Below, one piece after another: positions 49,166 to 57,443 of a DNA stretch of 64,000 nt (the first letter of the stretch is position 1; each line of letters opens with the position of its first letter). The notes beneath the pieces were generated by a model, which did no database searches, was not told the DNA's origin, and worked only from the letters and a program-made list of their open reading frames with translations. Source of the stretch: DATJLY01 sp963773665 (GTDB lineage Bacteria > Pseudomonadota > Alphaproteobacteria > ATCC43930 > CGMCC-115725); the NCBI GenBank assembly GCA_963773665.1, contig CAVZBZ010000004.1, positions 558,001 through 622,000 of the forward strand, in the 5' to 3' direction. Both the position numbers and the translations under genes were made by a program.

Positions 49166-50206
49166 ATGAAGGCGATACGGTTCCACGAATTCGGGCCTCC
49201 CGATGTGCTGCGGTACGAGGATGTGCCCGATCCCGCGCCGCAGCGCGGCGAGGTGCGCATCCGAGTTCACGCGGCCACCGTCAACCGCGTGCTCGACGTG
49301 GCGCTCCGCGCCGGCAAGCAGCCGCAGCGCGGCGCCCGACCGCCGCTCATCCCCGGTGTCGATTGCGCAGGATTCGTCGACGCGGTGGGCGAGGGCGTGA
49401 CGCAGTGGCGGCGCGGCCAGCGCGTCGCGGCGGCCGGCACCATGCCGCTCGAGCCGTGCGCCGAGGACGGCAAAAACTATGACGGCCCGCTCGGCATGAT
49501 GGGGATCAAGCGGCCGGGCGGCTTCGCCGAGCTCGTGGCACTTCCCGCCTGCAGCCTTTATGCGCTGCCCGAGGGGTTGGGATTTCACGAAGCGGCGGTG
49601 GCGCTGCGCCATTGCCCGACGGCGTGGAACCTCCTCGTCAACGAGGCGCGCTTGCAGCCGGGCGAATGGGTGCTCGTCATGGGCGCGGGCGGCAATCTCG
49701 GCACGGTCGGCATCCAGATCGCCAAGAACGTGGTGGGCGCGCGCGTCATCGCCACGGCGGGCTCGGACGAGCGCGTGCAGCTCGGCCTTGCGCTCGGCGC
49801 CGATCACGGCGTCAACTACAAGACGACGGATCTTCTCGCCGAAGCGATGCGGATCACCGGCGGCAACGGCGTCGATGTTCTCTACGACAACATCGCCAAC
49901 CCCGAGATCCTGCCGAAGGCGTTTCACGCATTGGGCCGCGACGGCAGGCTCGTGACCGCGGGCGCCCATGCCGGCCCCAACGTGATGATCGACTTCTTCC
50001 ACCTCTACGACCGCCGCATCACCATCCGCGGCATGCCCGGCCACAAGGACGAGGACGTGCCGAAATGCTTTGCCGCGGTCGCGGCCGGCAAGATCAAGGT
50101 CCAGATCGCGCAGGTTCTGCCGTTGTCGCGCGCGGCGGACGCGCACCGCATGATCGAGGCCGATCCCGGCATGGGCAAGCTCGTCCTCGACCCGACGCTG
50201 AGCTAA
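49166..50206 (+). CDS. Zinc-type alcohol dehydrogenase / quinone oxidoreductase family protein
   Basis: A 346-residue medium-chain dehydrogenase/reductase. The GroES-like N-terminal part (MKAIRFHEFGPPDVLRYEDV) is followed by IPGVDCAGFVDAVGEGV. The Rossmann motif is VMGAGGNLGTVGIQIAKNVV, and LGADHGVNYKTTDL follows. The catalytic zinc ligand set is incomplete, as in quinone oxidoreductases, so NADPH-dependent reduction of an enone or quinone is more likely than alcohol oxidation. The ATG at 49166 has GGAGGG upstream; an earlier ATG at 49094 is rejected. It converges with the FAD hydroxylase gene, overlapping by four bases. Confidence 0.86.
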   Translation: MKAIRFHEFGPPDVLRYEDVPDPAPQRGEVRIRVHAATVNRVLDVALRAGKQPQRGARPPLIPGVDCAGFVDAVGEGVTQWRRGQRVAAAGTMPLEPCAEDGKNYDGPLGMMGIKRPGGFAELVALPACSLYALPEGLGFHEAAVALRHCPTAWNLLVNEARLQPGEWVLVMGAGGNLGTVGIQIAKNVVGARVIATAGSDERVQLGLALGADHGVNYKTTDLLAEAMRITGGNGVDVLYDNIANPEILPKAFHALGRDGRLVTAGAHAGPNVMIDFFHLYDRRITIRGMPGHKDEDVPKCFAAVAAGKIKVQIAQVLPLSRAADAHRMIEADPGMGKLVLDPTLS

Positions 50207-51834
50207 GCGGCGCGCGCCGTTTGCGGCAGGGATGCGGCTCCGCGCGCCACGTCGATGACGGCGGCCGCATTGTCGGGCGCGCGGTCGCCGCGCCAGGCGA
50301 CATGGCCGTCCGGGCGCACCAGCACGAGACGCCGCTCGTAGAGCGCGGCGATCGCCGGATCGTCGATCGCGATTTCGTGGAGCGGCACCGCGCGCGCCGC
50401 CGCAGCCGCAGCGAACGGCCGCGCCTCGGCGCCGCCGAAACGCAGCAGCACGAAGCCGCGGCCGAAGAGATCGATGGTGGAGCGCCCGTCGGCCAGGAAC
50501 GCATGCGGCGCGCGCGAGCCGGGGCGGCTCGTCGGCACATAGGTCCCGGGCTGGTCCGGGGTCGCCGGCGTGCCGTCGGGCCACACGATCGGCGAGGGAT
50601 CGTAGCGGTAGCCGAGGGCGATCCCGTCCGAGACATATTGCTTGGTCTTGGCGCCGACGATGGCGTCGCCGACCTGGCGGCGCAGACGCGCGCCCTCCGG
50701 CGTCGCTTCGACGATCTCCTTGAACTCGGCTTCCTCCGCGAAGCGTTCCTCCGAGTTCCTCGTCGCCTCATCGACATTGCGCCGCGCCACCGGCTTGCGC
50801 TCGATCTCGTAGCTGTCGATGAGCCCGGCGCCGCCCCAGCCTTCGACCATCGCCGCAAGCTTCCAGCCGAGATCGACGGCATCGCCCATGCCGGTATTCA
50901 TGCCGAACCCGCCGGCGGGACTATGCTGATGCACCGCGTCGCCGGCGAGCAACACGCGGCCCTTCTGCCAGCGGTCGGCGACGACGCTGCGGCAGGTCCA
51001 CGGCAGGGCGGAGATGACCTCGTACGGAATGCCGGGACCGATGAGCCGCTTCACGATGCGGTCGATATCGACTTTCTCGGCGGGAACGGGCTCGAGTCCC
51101 TGGTTGAGGCCGAGCCGCCACAACTCGTTGCCGTCGAGCTCGATCAGGCTCGGATGCCGCAACTCGGGATCGACGAACATGTAGAACGCGGCCTTGCCCA
51201 ATTTGGTCCGCGTCCACAGCTCCTTGATCCTGAGGAAGACGTTGAGGTGGTAGGACAGAACCGGCTGGCCCTCCCAGCGCACGCCCAACGCCTTCGGCAC
51301 CGCGCTTGCCCCGCCGCAGGCGGCGACGAGATAGCGCGCGGCGATCCGTTCGACCGTATCGGTCGCGAGGTCGCGCACGGATGCGACGACGCCGTCGCGC
51401 GTTTCCTCGAACCCTTCGAAGCGGCAGCGATAGCGCAGCGTGACGCTCGGCAGGCTCGAGACGTGCTGGCGCAGGATCGGGTTGAAGAACAGCTGGTTGC
51501 AGCGCTGCGAGCGCTCGGGCGTTATTGGCAGCGGCTTGTTGCCGCCGTGCGTCGGCCGCTCGATGCGCGCCACCTCGAAGCCCTGGAGACCGGTCGCGTA
51601 GATGATGGTCGGCGGGAAATCGGGCGGCGCGCCGGCATTGCGCACGTCGGAGGATATGCCCCAGCGCCGGCAGAACTCCATCGTGCGCGAGTTCACCGTG
51701 TTGGCGCGCGGGTGATAGATCGTGCCGTCGCCCTGCTCGACCAGCATGCAGCGCACGCCGCGCCAGCCGAGGTCCGACGCAAGCCCAAGTCCGACGGGGC
51801 CGCCGCCGACGATGAGAACCGGCACTTCGAGCAT
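50203..51834 (-). CDS. FAD-dependent aromatic hydroxylase (PheA/TfdB family)
   Basis: A 543-residue flavoprotein monooxygenase. The dinucleotide fold GGGPVGLGLASDLGWRG sits near the start, and YHPRANTVNSRTMEF matches the substrate-binding region. The second FAD motif GRVLLAGDAVHQHSPAGGFGMNTGMGDAVDL, cited here by its ends GRVLLAGDAVH and NTGMGDAVDLGWKLA, is intact. A C-terminal thioredoxin-like region is present. Such enzymes ortho-hydroxylate phenols or hydroxy-aromatic acids using NADPH and O2. Substrate is unknown. It is divergent from the Asp-box protein, 85 bp away. Confidence 0.87.
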   Translation of the reverse strand: MLEVPVLIVGGGPVGLGLASDLGWRGVRCMLVEQGDGTIYHPRANTVNSRTMEFCRRWGISSDVRNAGAPPDFPPTIIYATGLQGFEVARIERPTHGGNKPLPITPERSQRCNQLFFNPILRQHVSSLPSVTLRYRCRFEGFEETRDGVVASVRDLATDTVERIAARYLVAACGGASAVPKALGVRWEGQPVLSYHLNVFLRIKELWTRTKLGKAAFYMFVDPELRHPSLIELDGNELWRLGLNQGLEPVPAEKVDIDRIVKRLIGPGIPYEVISALPWTCRSVVADRWQKGRVLLAGDAVHQHSPAGGFGMNTGMGDAVDLGWKLAAMVEGWGGAGLIDSYEIERKPVARRNVDEATRNSEERFAEEAEFKEIVEATPEGARLRRQVGDAIVGAKTKQYVSDGIALGYRYDPSPIVWPDGTPATPDQPGTYVPTSRPGSRAPHAFLADGRSTIDLFGRGFVLLRFGGAEARPFAAAAAARAVPLHEIAIDDPAIAALYERRLVLVRPDGHVAWRGDRAPDNAAAVIDVARGAASLPQTARAA

Positions 51835-51919
51835 CGCTTCGTCGTCTCCCTTTGCAGCATTGCCAGTCTAGCAGCATCGGGCTAGCGTTCTACGGTTCAG
51901 GTAGAGAGAGGAGCGTCCG

Positions 51920-53035
51920 ATGCTTGCCTGCCTGTCTCCCAACGGCCTCAATCGCTTTTCCGGGCCTTATGCGCCCGTCCGCCTGCTGGTCGCGACCGAA
52001 AGCGGCGTAAGCGTGCTGGAGCGCGAATCGGCCAAGGGCGCGTGGCGCCTCGCCGCCAACACGCTCGCCGGATCGCACGCGACCACGCTGACGACCTTGC
52101 CCGGGCAGGCCGGCGTGTTCGCCGGCACGCACGGCGATGGCGTGTTCTTCAGCATCGATGGCGGCGCCACATGGGAGCCGCGCAACGAGGGCCTGAAGAT
52201 CAAGGACGTCTATTCGGTCGCATCGGTCGTGCGAAAGGGCGAGACCATCGTCTATGCCGGAACGCAGCCCGCCGCGCTGTTCGAAAGCCGCGATCTCGGC
52301 GGCACATGGACCGAGCTGCCGGGCTTGCGCCAGGTGCCGGGCACCGAGCACTGGACTTTCCCCGCCCCGCCGCGCATCGCGCATACCAAGATGCTGGTGT
52401 TCGATCCGCGCACTCCCGAGCGGTTCTATGCCGCGATCGAGCAGGGCGCGCTCCTGAAGACGGAGGACGGCGGCCGTACGTTCCGCGAGCTCGACAGCTA
52501 CTCGCGCCCGGACGATCGCGCATATCGCGACATCCACCAGGTGATGGTCGTGCCGTCAGAGCCCGAGACCGTGTACATGACGACCGGCGTCGGCCTCTAC
52601 AAAAGCGGCGACGGCGGCGAGAGCTGGGACCGTCTCACCGGTCCGGAATTCCGCTTGGCCTATCCCGACCACATCGTGCTCTCGCCGGACGAGCGCACGC
52701 TCTACATGACGGGCGCGCGCAAGGACCCGGGCGAATGGCGCCGCTCGCACATCGCCGACACCGCGATCGTGCGCAGCCGCGACGGCGGGCGAAGCTGGGA
52801 GGTATTGCAGCAGGGTTTTTCGGTCCTGCCGCGCGCCAATATCGAGGCGATGACGGTGGCCTCATATCCCGGCGGCTTCACCCTCTTCGTCGGCGACACC
52901 GACGGCGCGGTGCATGCGAGCGAGGATGGCGGCACGACCTGGTCGAGGATTGCCGACGCGCTCGGGCCCGTGACGAAGGGCGACCACGCGGCGCTCCTCC
53001 ACGGCGTGCCGATGGAGCGCCGCGCGCACGCCTGA
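51920..53035 (+). CDS. Asp-box (BNR) repeat beta-propeller protein
   Basis: A 371-residue protein made largely of sialidase-type Asp-box repeats: SIDGGATW, SRDLGGTW, TEDGGRTF, SGDGGESW, SRDGGRSW and SEDGGTTW are all visible at regular spacing. These are the marks of a five- to six-bladed beta-propeller. No sialidase catalytic residues are evident, and there is no signal peptide, so it is probably cytoplasmic and non-sialidase. Family members are annotated as glycosyl hydrolase, exo-alpha-sialidase or photosystem II stability-like. GAGAGAGGAG precedes the ATG. Function unknown. Confidence 0.82.
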   Translation: MLACLSPNGLNRFSGPYAPVRLLVATESGVSVLERESAKGAWRLAANTLAGSHATTLTTLPGQAGVFAGTHGDGVFFSIDGGATWEPRNEGLKIKDVYSVASVVRKGETIVYAGTQPAALFESRDLGGTWTELPGLRQVPGTEHWTFPAPPRIAHTKMLVFDPRTPERFYAAIEQGALLKTEDGGRTFRELDSYSRPDDRAYRDIHQVMVVPSEPETVYMTTGVGLYKSGDGGESWDRLTGPEFRLAYPDHIVLSPDERTLYMTGARKDPGEWRRSHIADTAIVRSRDGGRSWEVLQQGFSVLPRANIEAMTVASYPGGFTLFVGDTDGAVHASEDGGTTWSRIADALGPVTKGDHAALLHGVPMERRAHA

Positions 53036-53041
53036 CCCGCT

Positions 53042-53447
53042 TCAGGCCTCGGCGATCGCCATCAGGTCGATCTCGATCATGAAGTCGGGATCGGAAAGGC
53101 GCGTGACGCCGACCATGGTGCTGGTCGGCGGATGCTCGCGGTTCTCCGGCCGCCGGATCGACGGATCGGCCAGCACCTTCTTCAGCCCGTCCACGTCGGT
53201 GGTGAAGACACGCCGCACCACGACATCGTCCCATGTCGCGCCCGCGGCCTTCGAGCTGAACCGTCAGCCCCTCGATGACGCGCAGGTATTGCGTCTTCAG
53301 GTCGCCCTTGGCGACCGGCTGGTACGTGTCGTCGGACGGCGTCTGCCCGGCGATGAAGATGAACTTGCACGGGCCCTTCACCGTGACGACGCGCGTGTAG
53401 CTCGGATGCTTGTAGAGCTCCGGCGGATTGATGAATTTTTTGTCCAT
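53042..53447 (-). CDS. RidA/YjgF family protein (one frameshift)
   Basis: A protein of the RidA/YjgF imine-deaminase fold. The N-terminal part MDKKFINPPELYKHPSYTRV, FIFIAGQTPSDDTYQPVAKG and QYLRVIEGL are in one frame. One extra A near 53254 breaks it; the rest is AGATWDDVVVRRVF, then FTTDVDGL and the C-terminal TMVGVTRLSDPDFMIEID. Repaired length is 134 residues, typical. RidA removes reactive enamine and imine intermediates of pyridoxal-phosphate enzymes; catabolic relatives act on ring-cleavage products. It is divergent from the alpha/beta hydrolase gene 58 bp away. Confidence 0.88.
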
Positions 53448-53505
53448 GCTCGTCTCCCAGTTTCTCCCGGTATGATACCGCGTCGCATCGACCGGAGGTG
53501 AAGCC

Positions 53506-54390
53506 ATGCCCTACGCCGCAAGCGCTGGCCAAAAGCTCTATTACGAAGAGGCCGGGAAGGGATATCCGATCGTCTTCGCCCATGAATTCGCCGGCGACTG
53601 CCGCGCCTGGGAGAGCCAGCTCCGCCGCTTCTCGCGCGACTACCGCTGCATCGCCTTCAACGCGGTGGGGTATCCGCCGTCCGACGTGCCCGAGGACGAG
53701 GCGCTGTACGACTATCTCCACCAGGTCGCGAACATCGCCGCCGTCATGCGCCATCTCGGCCTTGCCAAGGCGCATATCGTCGGGCTCAGCATGGGGGCCT
53801 ATTCGGCGCTGCATTTCGGCCTGCGCCATGGGGATATGGCGAGCGCGCTCGTCGTCGCCGGCTGCGGCTCGGGCGCGCCGCGCGAGCATCGCGTGCGCTT
53901 CCGTGCCGAAAGCGAGGCGATGGCGGCACGCCTCGAGCGCGACGGCATGGCGCGCGTGGCACCCGATCTGGCCTCGAGCCCCACGCGCATCCCGTTCCAG
54001 AACAAGGACCCGCGCGGCTGGGAGGAATTTCGCAGCCACCTTGCCGAGCACAGCGCCACGGGCTCGGCCAGGACCTTGCGCCGGTTCCAGGCGCCGCGCC
54101 CGTCGCTGTGGGATTTCGAGGCCGAGCTTGCGGCGCTCGACGTGCCGGTGCTGCTCCTCCTCGGCGACGAGGACGAGCCGTGCCTCGAAACCAACGTCTT
54201 TCTGAAGCGCGCCATACCGACGGCGGGATTGGTCGTCGTTCCCAATACCGGCCACCTGGTCAATCTCGAGGAGCCTGACGCATTCAACGACGCGGTCGCT
54301 TCGTTTCTGGCCGCGGCCGAACGCGGCACCTGGCCGAAGCGCGACCCGCGCAGCAAGAGCACGCAGGTCTTTCCCGATGGCCGCCGGTAG
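53506..54390 (+). CDS. Alpha/beta hydrolase
   Basis: A 294-residue alpha/beta-fold hydrolase with a full catalytic triad: nucleophile Ser95 in GLSMGAYS, Asp221 in GDEDEP and His250 in NTGHLVNLEEP. Oxyanion-hole region is HEFAGDCRAWESQL. Ester, C-C (meta-cleavage) or lactone hydrolysis is possible; the last would fit an aromatic-degradation locus. It is convergent with the UbiD gene, two bases from its end, and divergent from the RidA gene. Confidence 0.87.
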   Translation: MPYAASAGQKLYYEEAGKGYPIVFAHEFAGDCRAWESQLRRFSRDYRCIAFNAVGYPPSDVPEDEALYDYLHQVANIAAVMRHLGLAKAHIVGLSMGAYSALHFGLRHGDMASALVVAGCGSGAPREHRVRFRAESEAMAARLERDGMARVAPDLASSPTRIPFQNKDPRGWEEFRSHLAEHSATGSARTLRRFQAPRPSLWDFEAELAALDVPVLLLLGDEDEPCLETNVFLKRAIPTAGLVVVPNTGHLVNLEEPDAFNDAVASFLAAAERGTWPKRDPRSKSTQVFPDGRR

Positions 54391-54392
54391 GC

Positions 54393-55949
54393 TCAGTTCT
54401 TCTTCAGGAAATATTCGCCGTCCTCGTTGCGCTCGACGAGACCCTCGTCGCGCAGCTGCTCGATCTCGAGCACGATCTCGCGCCCGTCGCGGCTCCCCAG
54501 CACCGACATGAGCCGCGCGAAATGCAAGGGCCCCGCTTCGAGCGCCTGGCGCACGGTCTGGAAGCGCGCCGGCCCGCCGATCTGCGGCGCCTCCGGCACC
54601 CGCGCGGTGACGGATTTGGCGCGCGGATAGGGGAAGGTGAGATCGAAGCCCGCCTTGGCGCCCAATCCCCGCTCGGGCGCCGACGGGTCCATCGGCATCA
54701 GCGCCATGTTGCTCAAGACGACGATGTCGCGGTCGGCCTGGAAGCGGCTCGACATCGCCCATTCGACTTCGGCGCTCGAATGGACGTTGACGTCCTCATC
54801 GGTGACGAAGACGTGCTTCACCACCATGAGGTTGGCGAGAAGCGTCGCGATCGCCTTCCGCGCGTCGCCCTCGTGGCGTTTCCGCAACGCCACGCGCACA
54901 TGGCCGCTCACGCCCGGCCCCGGCGGCACGCACACATCGGCGGGATCGAGCCCCGCCTGGCGCAAGAGGCGCCAGGCGTTCGCCTCGACCTGGAGGTTGC
55001 CCATCGGCGCGCCGTCGCATTCCGACAGATGCTTGCCGATGCCGTGCTTCACCGATTGGTACAGCACGTCGCGCCGCCGCGTGATCGCGGTGACGTGGAA
55101 CACCGGGTCGCCGTGCATCGGCCCGTAATAGCCCATGTATTCGCCGTATGGCCCCTCGTTGTCGATATAGCCGCGCTCGTCGACATAGCCCTCGAGCACG
55201 ATCTCGGCATCGGCCGGGACGTAAACATCGTTGGTGAGGCATTTCACCGCCGGCAGCGGCTCGCCGCGGAACGTGCCGAGCGTGTCGATCTCCTGCCCGG
55301 TGCCGCGCGAGGCGGCGGCCATCATGTCGAGCGGGTGGGCGCCCACGGTGAAGCTCGCTTGCAGCTTCTCGCCGCGCGCGACGCAGCCGAGATAGATCTG
55401 GCGCAGGTCCGAAGGTGCCGTGAGATTGAACCCGGCCTTGACGCGCCCGCGCAGCATGAGGCGGCGGCAGCCGACATTGCTGCGCTTCGTCGCCGGATCG
55501 ACGGTGAAGTCGATGCCCGACGAGATATAGGGCGCGCCGTCATATTCGTGTTGCACGTGAAACGGCAGCTTCGTCAGATCGATGTCCTTGCCGGTCAGCA
55601 CGACCTCGTGCACCGGCGCGTCGCTCGACGGCACCGCAAAAGTCTTTTGCGGATTGGCCATGCGGCGCACGAATTCCTCGCGCAGCTTTTCGGGCGCGAC
55701 GCCGAACGCCGCCGCAAGCCGCGCGCGCGACGCCGAGACCGCGGCGACCAGTTCGTGCTGCTCGGGTCCGGCCTTGCGGAACAGCACCGCCTTCGTCGTC
55801 GCTTCGATGATCGGCGACAGCTCGGCAAGCGTCACCGGCTCCGCGTGAACCTGCACCTCGTCCATGTCGATGAGCCGCTCGACAAGCCGACGCAGGCGGA
55901 ACTTGTCGGGGTTCCAGGCGACGCGGCTTTGTGCGACGGGCTGATCCAT
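54393..55949 (-). CDS. UbiD family decarboxylase (copy 1)
   Basis: A 518-residue prenylated-FMN-dependent (de)carboxylase. Motifs shared with the UbiD family are SNVGCRRLMLRG, holding the Asn and Arg of the cofactor site, GAHPLDM with its His, and EGPYGEYMGYYG with the metal- and substrate-linked Glu. The start at 55949 has GGAGGGAG. The enzyme acts on aromatic or unsaturated acids and needs a flavin prenyltransferase (UbiX), which is not in this window. A second, clearly related copy lies 1.5 kb away (57444-59054), with an MFS transporter on the opposite strand between them. Confidence 0.9.
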   Translation of the reverse strand: MDQPVAQSRVAWNPDKFRLRRLVERLIDMDEVQVHAEPVTLAELSPIIEATTKAVLFRKAGPEQHELVAAVSASRARLAAAFGVAPEKLREEFVRRMANPQKTFAVPSSDAPVHEVVLTGKDIDLTKLPFHVQHEYDGAPYISSGIDFTVDPATKRSNVGCRRLMLRGRVKAGFNLTAPSDLRQIYLGCVARGEKLQASFTVGAHPLDMMAAASRGTGQEIDTLGTFRGEPLPAVKCLTNDVYVPADAEIVLEGYVDERGYIDNEGPYGEYMGYYGPMHGDPVFHVTAITRRRDVLYQSVKHGIGKHLSECDGAPMGNLQVEANAWRLLRQAGLDPADVCVPPGPGVSGHVRVALRKRHEGDARKAIATLLANLMVVKHVFVTDEDVNVHSSAEVEWAMSSRFQADRDIVVLSNMALMPMDPSAPERGLGAKAGFDLTFPYPRAKSVTARVPEAPQIGGPARFQTVRQALEAGPLHFARLMSVLGSRDGREIVLEIEQLRDEGLVERNEDGEYFLKKN

Positions 55950-55985
55950 TGCCGTTCTCCCTCCTCGGGTCTAAGCATTGTGGCA

Positions 55986-57440
55986 ATGAATAATAAATCG
56001 GGCAATGGCGCGGACGAGGCGAAGGGCTCGTGGGGCGAGCTTTTCCGCGACGGCATGGGGCTCTATTCGGCGCTCATCATCGGCGGCATCGCGCTCCACG
56101 CGACGCAGATTCTCGTGATCGCCATCATCATGCCGACGATCGTCGCCGATATCGGCGGCGCGGTCTTCTACACCTGGGCGGCGATGCTCTACACGATCGG
56201 CTCGATCGTCGGCGCATCCTCGACAGGTGCGGTCTGGGCGCGCTTCGGCGCGCGGCACGGCTATGCGCTGGGCGCAAGCGTCTTCGCGGTCGGCACGCTT
56301 GCCTGCGCGCTCGCGCCGAACATGGGCGCGCTTGTCGTCGCGCGCGGCGTGCAGGGCTGGGCCGGCGGACTCGTCGCCGGCGGCGGCACCGCGCTCATCA
56401 CGAGCCTCTACAGCGCGCGGCTCAGGACGCGCATCCTCGCGATCTCGCAGGGCACATTCACGGCCTGTCACCTGAGCGGCCCGATCGTCGGCGGCGTGTT
56501 CGCCGCGATCCATTGGTGGCGCGGCTCGTTCTGGCTAATGGCGCCGTTCATGATCGCCTTTGCCCTTCTCGCGCGCTACCGCCTGCCCAAGCGCCTCGAT
56601 ACCGAGGCCGAGCGGCGCGGCGCGCCGAGCCTGCCTCTGTTCCGCCTCGCGACGCTCGCCGTGGGCGTCGGCTGCGTCGCCGCGGTCGGGCCTGTCGAGA
56701 ATGTATTCTTGCGCGTCATCCTCCTCGTCGCCGCCGTGGCGCTCGTCGGATTGGCCTTCCGACTCGACCGCGCGGCGTCGAACAAGCTCTTCCCGTCGCG
56801 CGCGCTGTCGCTCAAGGCGCCGATCGGGCTCTCGCTGTGGATCCTGTCGCTGCACGCCATGACGCAGACCTCGGTGACCCTGTTCCTGCCGCTTCTCTTG
56901 CAGGTGGTGCACGGCGTCTCGCCGGTGTTCGTCAATTTCGTCACCATCACGATCTCGGCCGGCTGGACCGTCGGCGCGTTTGCGGTCTCGGGCTGGTCCG
57001 GCGCGCGCGAGCGCGTGGCGCTCTGGTCGGGCCCGCTCGTGGCGTTTGCGGCGCTCGTGGCCGTCACTTGGCTCGCACTCGCGCCGCGGCTCGAGTTACT
57101 GACCCTAAGCGCCTTTGCGATGGGACTCGGAATCGGCCTCTACAACGTGCATCTCGTCGCACGCACGATGGCGGTGGCGGCCGAGGGCGAGCAACGCACG
57201 GTCGCGGCGGCGCTCGTCTCGGTGCGCTCGCTCGGCACCGCCTTCGGCGCCGCCGTGGCCGGCGTCATCGCCAACGCGGCCGGGCTCGGCGACGCGTCCG
57301 ATCCCGCCGCCGTCGCGCACGCCGTGACGACGGTTTATTACTGCTGCTGGATTCCCTTGGCGCTTGCCGCGCTCTTCATGTTCCGCTTCATCCGCATCGG
57401 CCTTGCCGAAAGCGTGCCGGTGCCGGCGGCGGCGGACTGA
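55986..57440 (+). CDS. MFS transporter, DHA2-type
   Basis: A 484-residue major facilitator protein with about fourteen hydrophobic segments, suggesting the DHA2 class. It includes LHATQILVIAIIMPTIVADI, GSIVGASSTGAVWARFGARH and GVQGWAGGLVAGGGTALITS. Drug, solvent or aromatic-acid export and import are both possible. The ATG at 55986 is divergent from UbiD copy 1, 36 bp away, and convergent with UbiD copy 2, so it is nested between the two decarboxylases. A link to their substrate is inferred from position only. Confidence 0.85.
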   Translation: MNNKSGNGADEAKGSWGELFRDGMGLYSALIIGGIALHATQILVIAIIMPTIVADIGGAVFYTWAAMLYTIGSIVGASSTGAVWARFGARHGYALGASVFAVGTLACALAPNMGALVVARGVQGWAGGLVAGGGTALITSLYSARLRTRILAISQGTFTACHLSGPIVGGVFAAIHWWRGSFWLMAPFMIAFALLARYRLPKRLDTEAERRGAPSLPLFRLATLAVGVGCVAAVGPVENVFLRVILLVAAVALVGLAFRLDRAASNKLFPSRALSLKAPIGLSLWILSLHAMTQTSVTLFLPLLLQVVHGVSPVFVNFVTITISAGWTVGAFAVSGWSGARERVALWSGPLVAFAALVAVTWLALAPRLELLTLSAFAMGLGIGLYNVHLVARTMAVAAEGEQRTVAAALVSVRSLGTAFGAAVAGVIANAAGLGDASDPAAVAHAVTTVYYCCWIPLALAALFMFRFIRIGLAESVPVPAAAD

Positions 57441-57443
57441 GCC

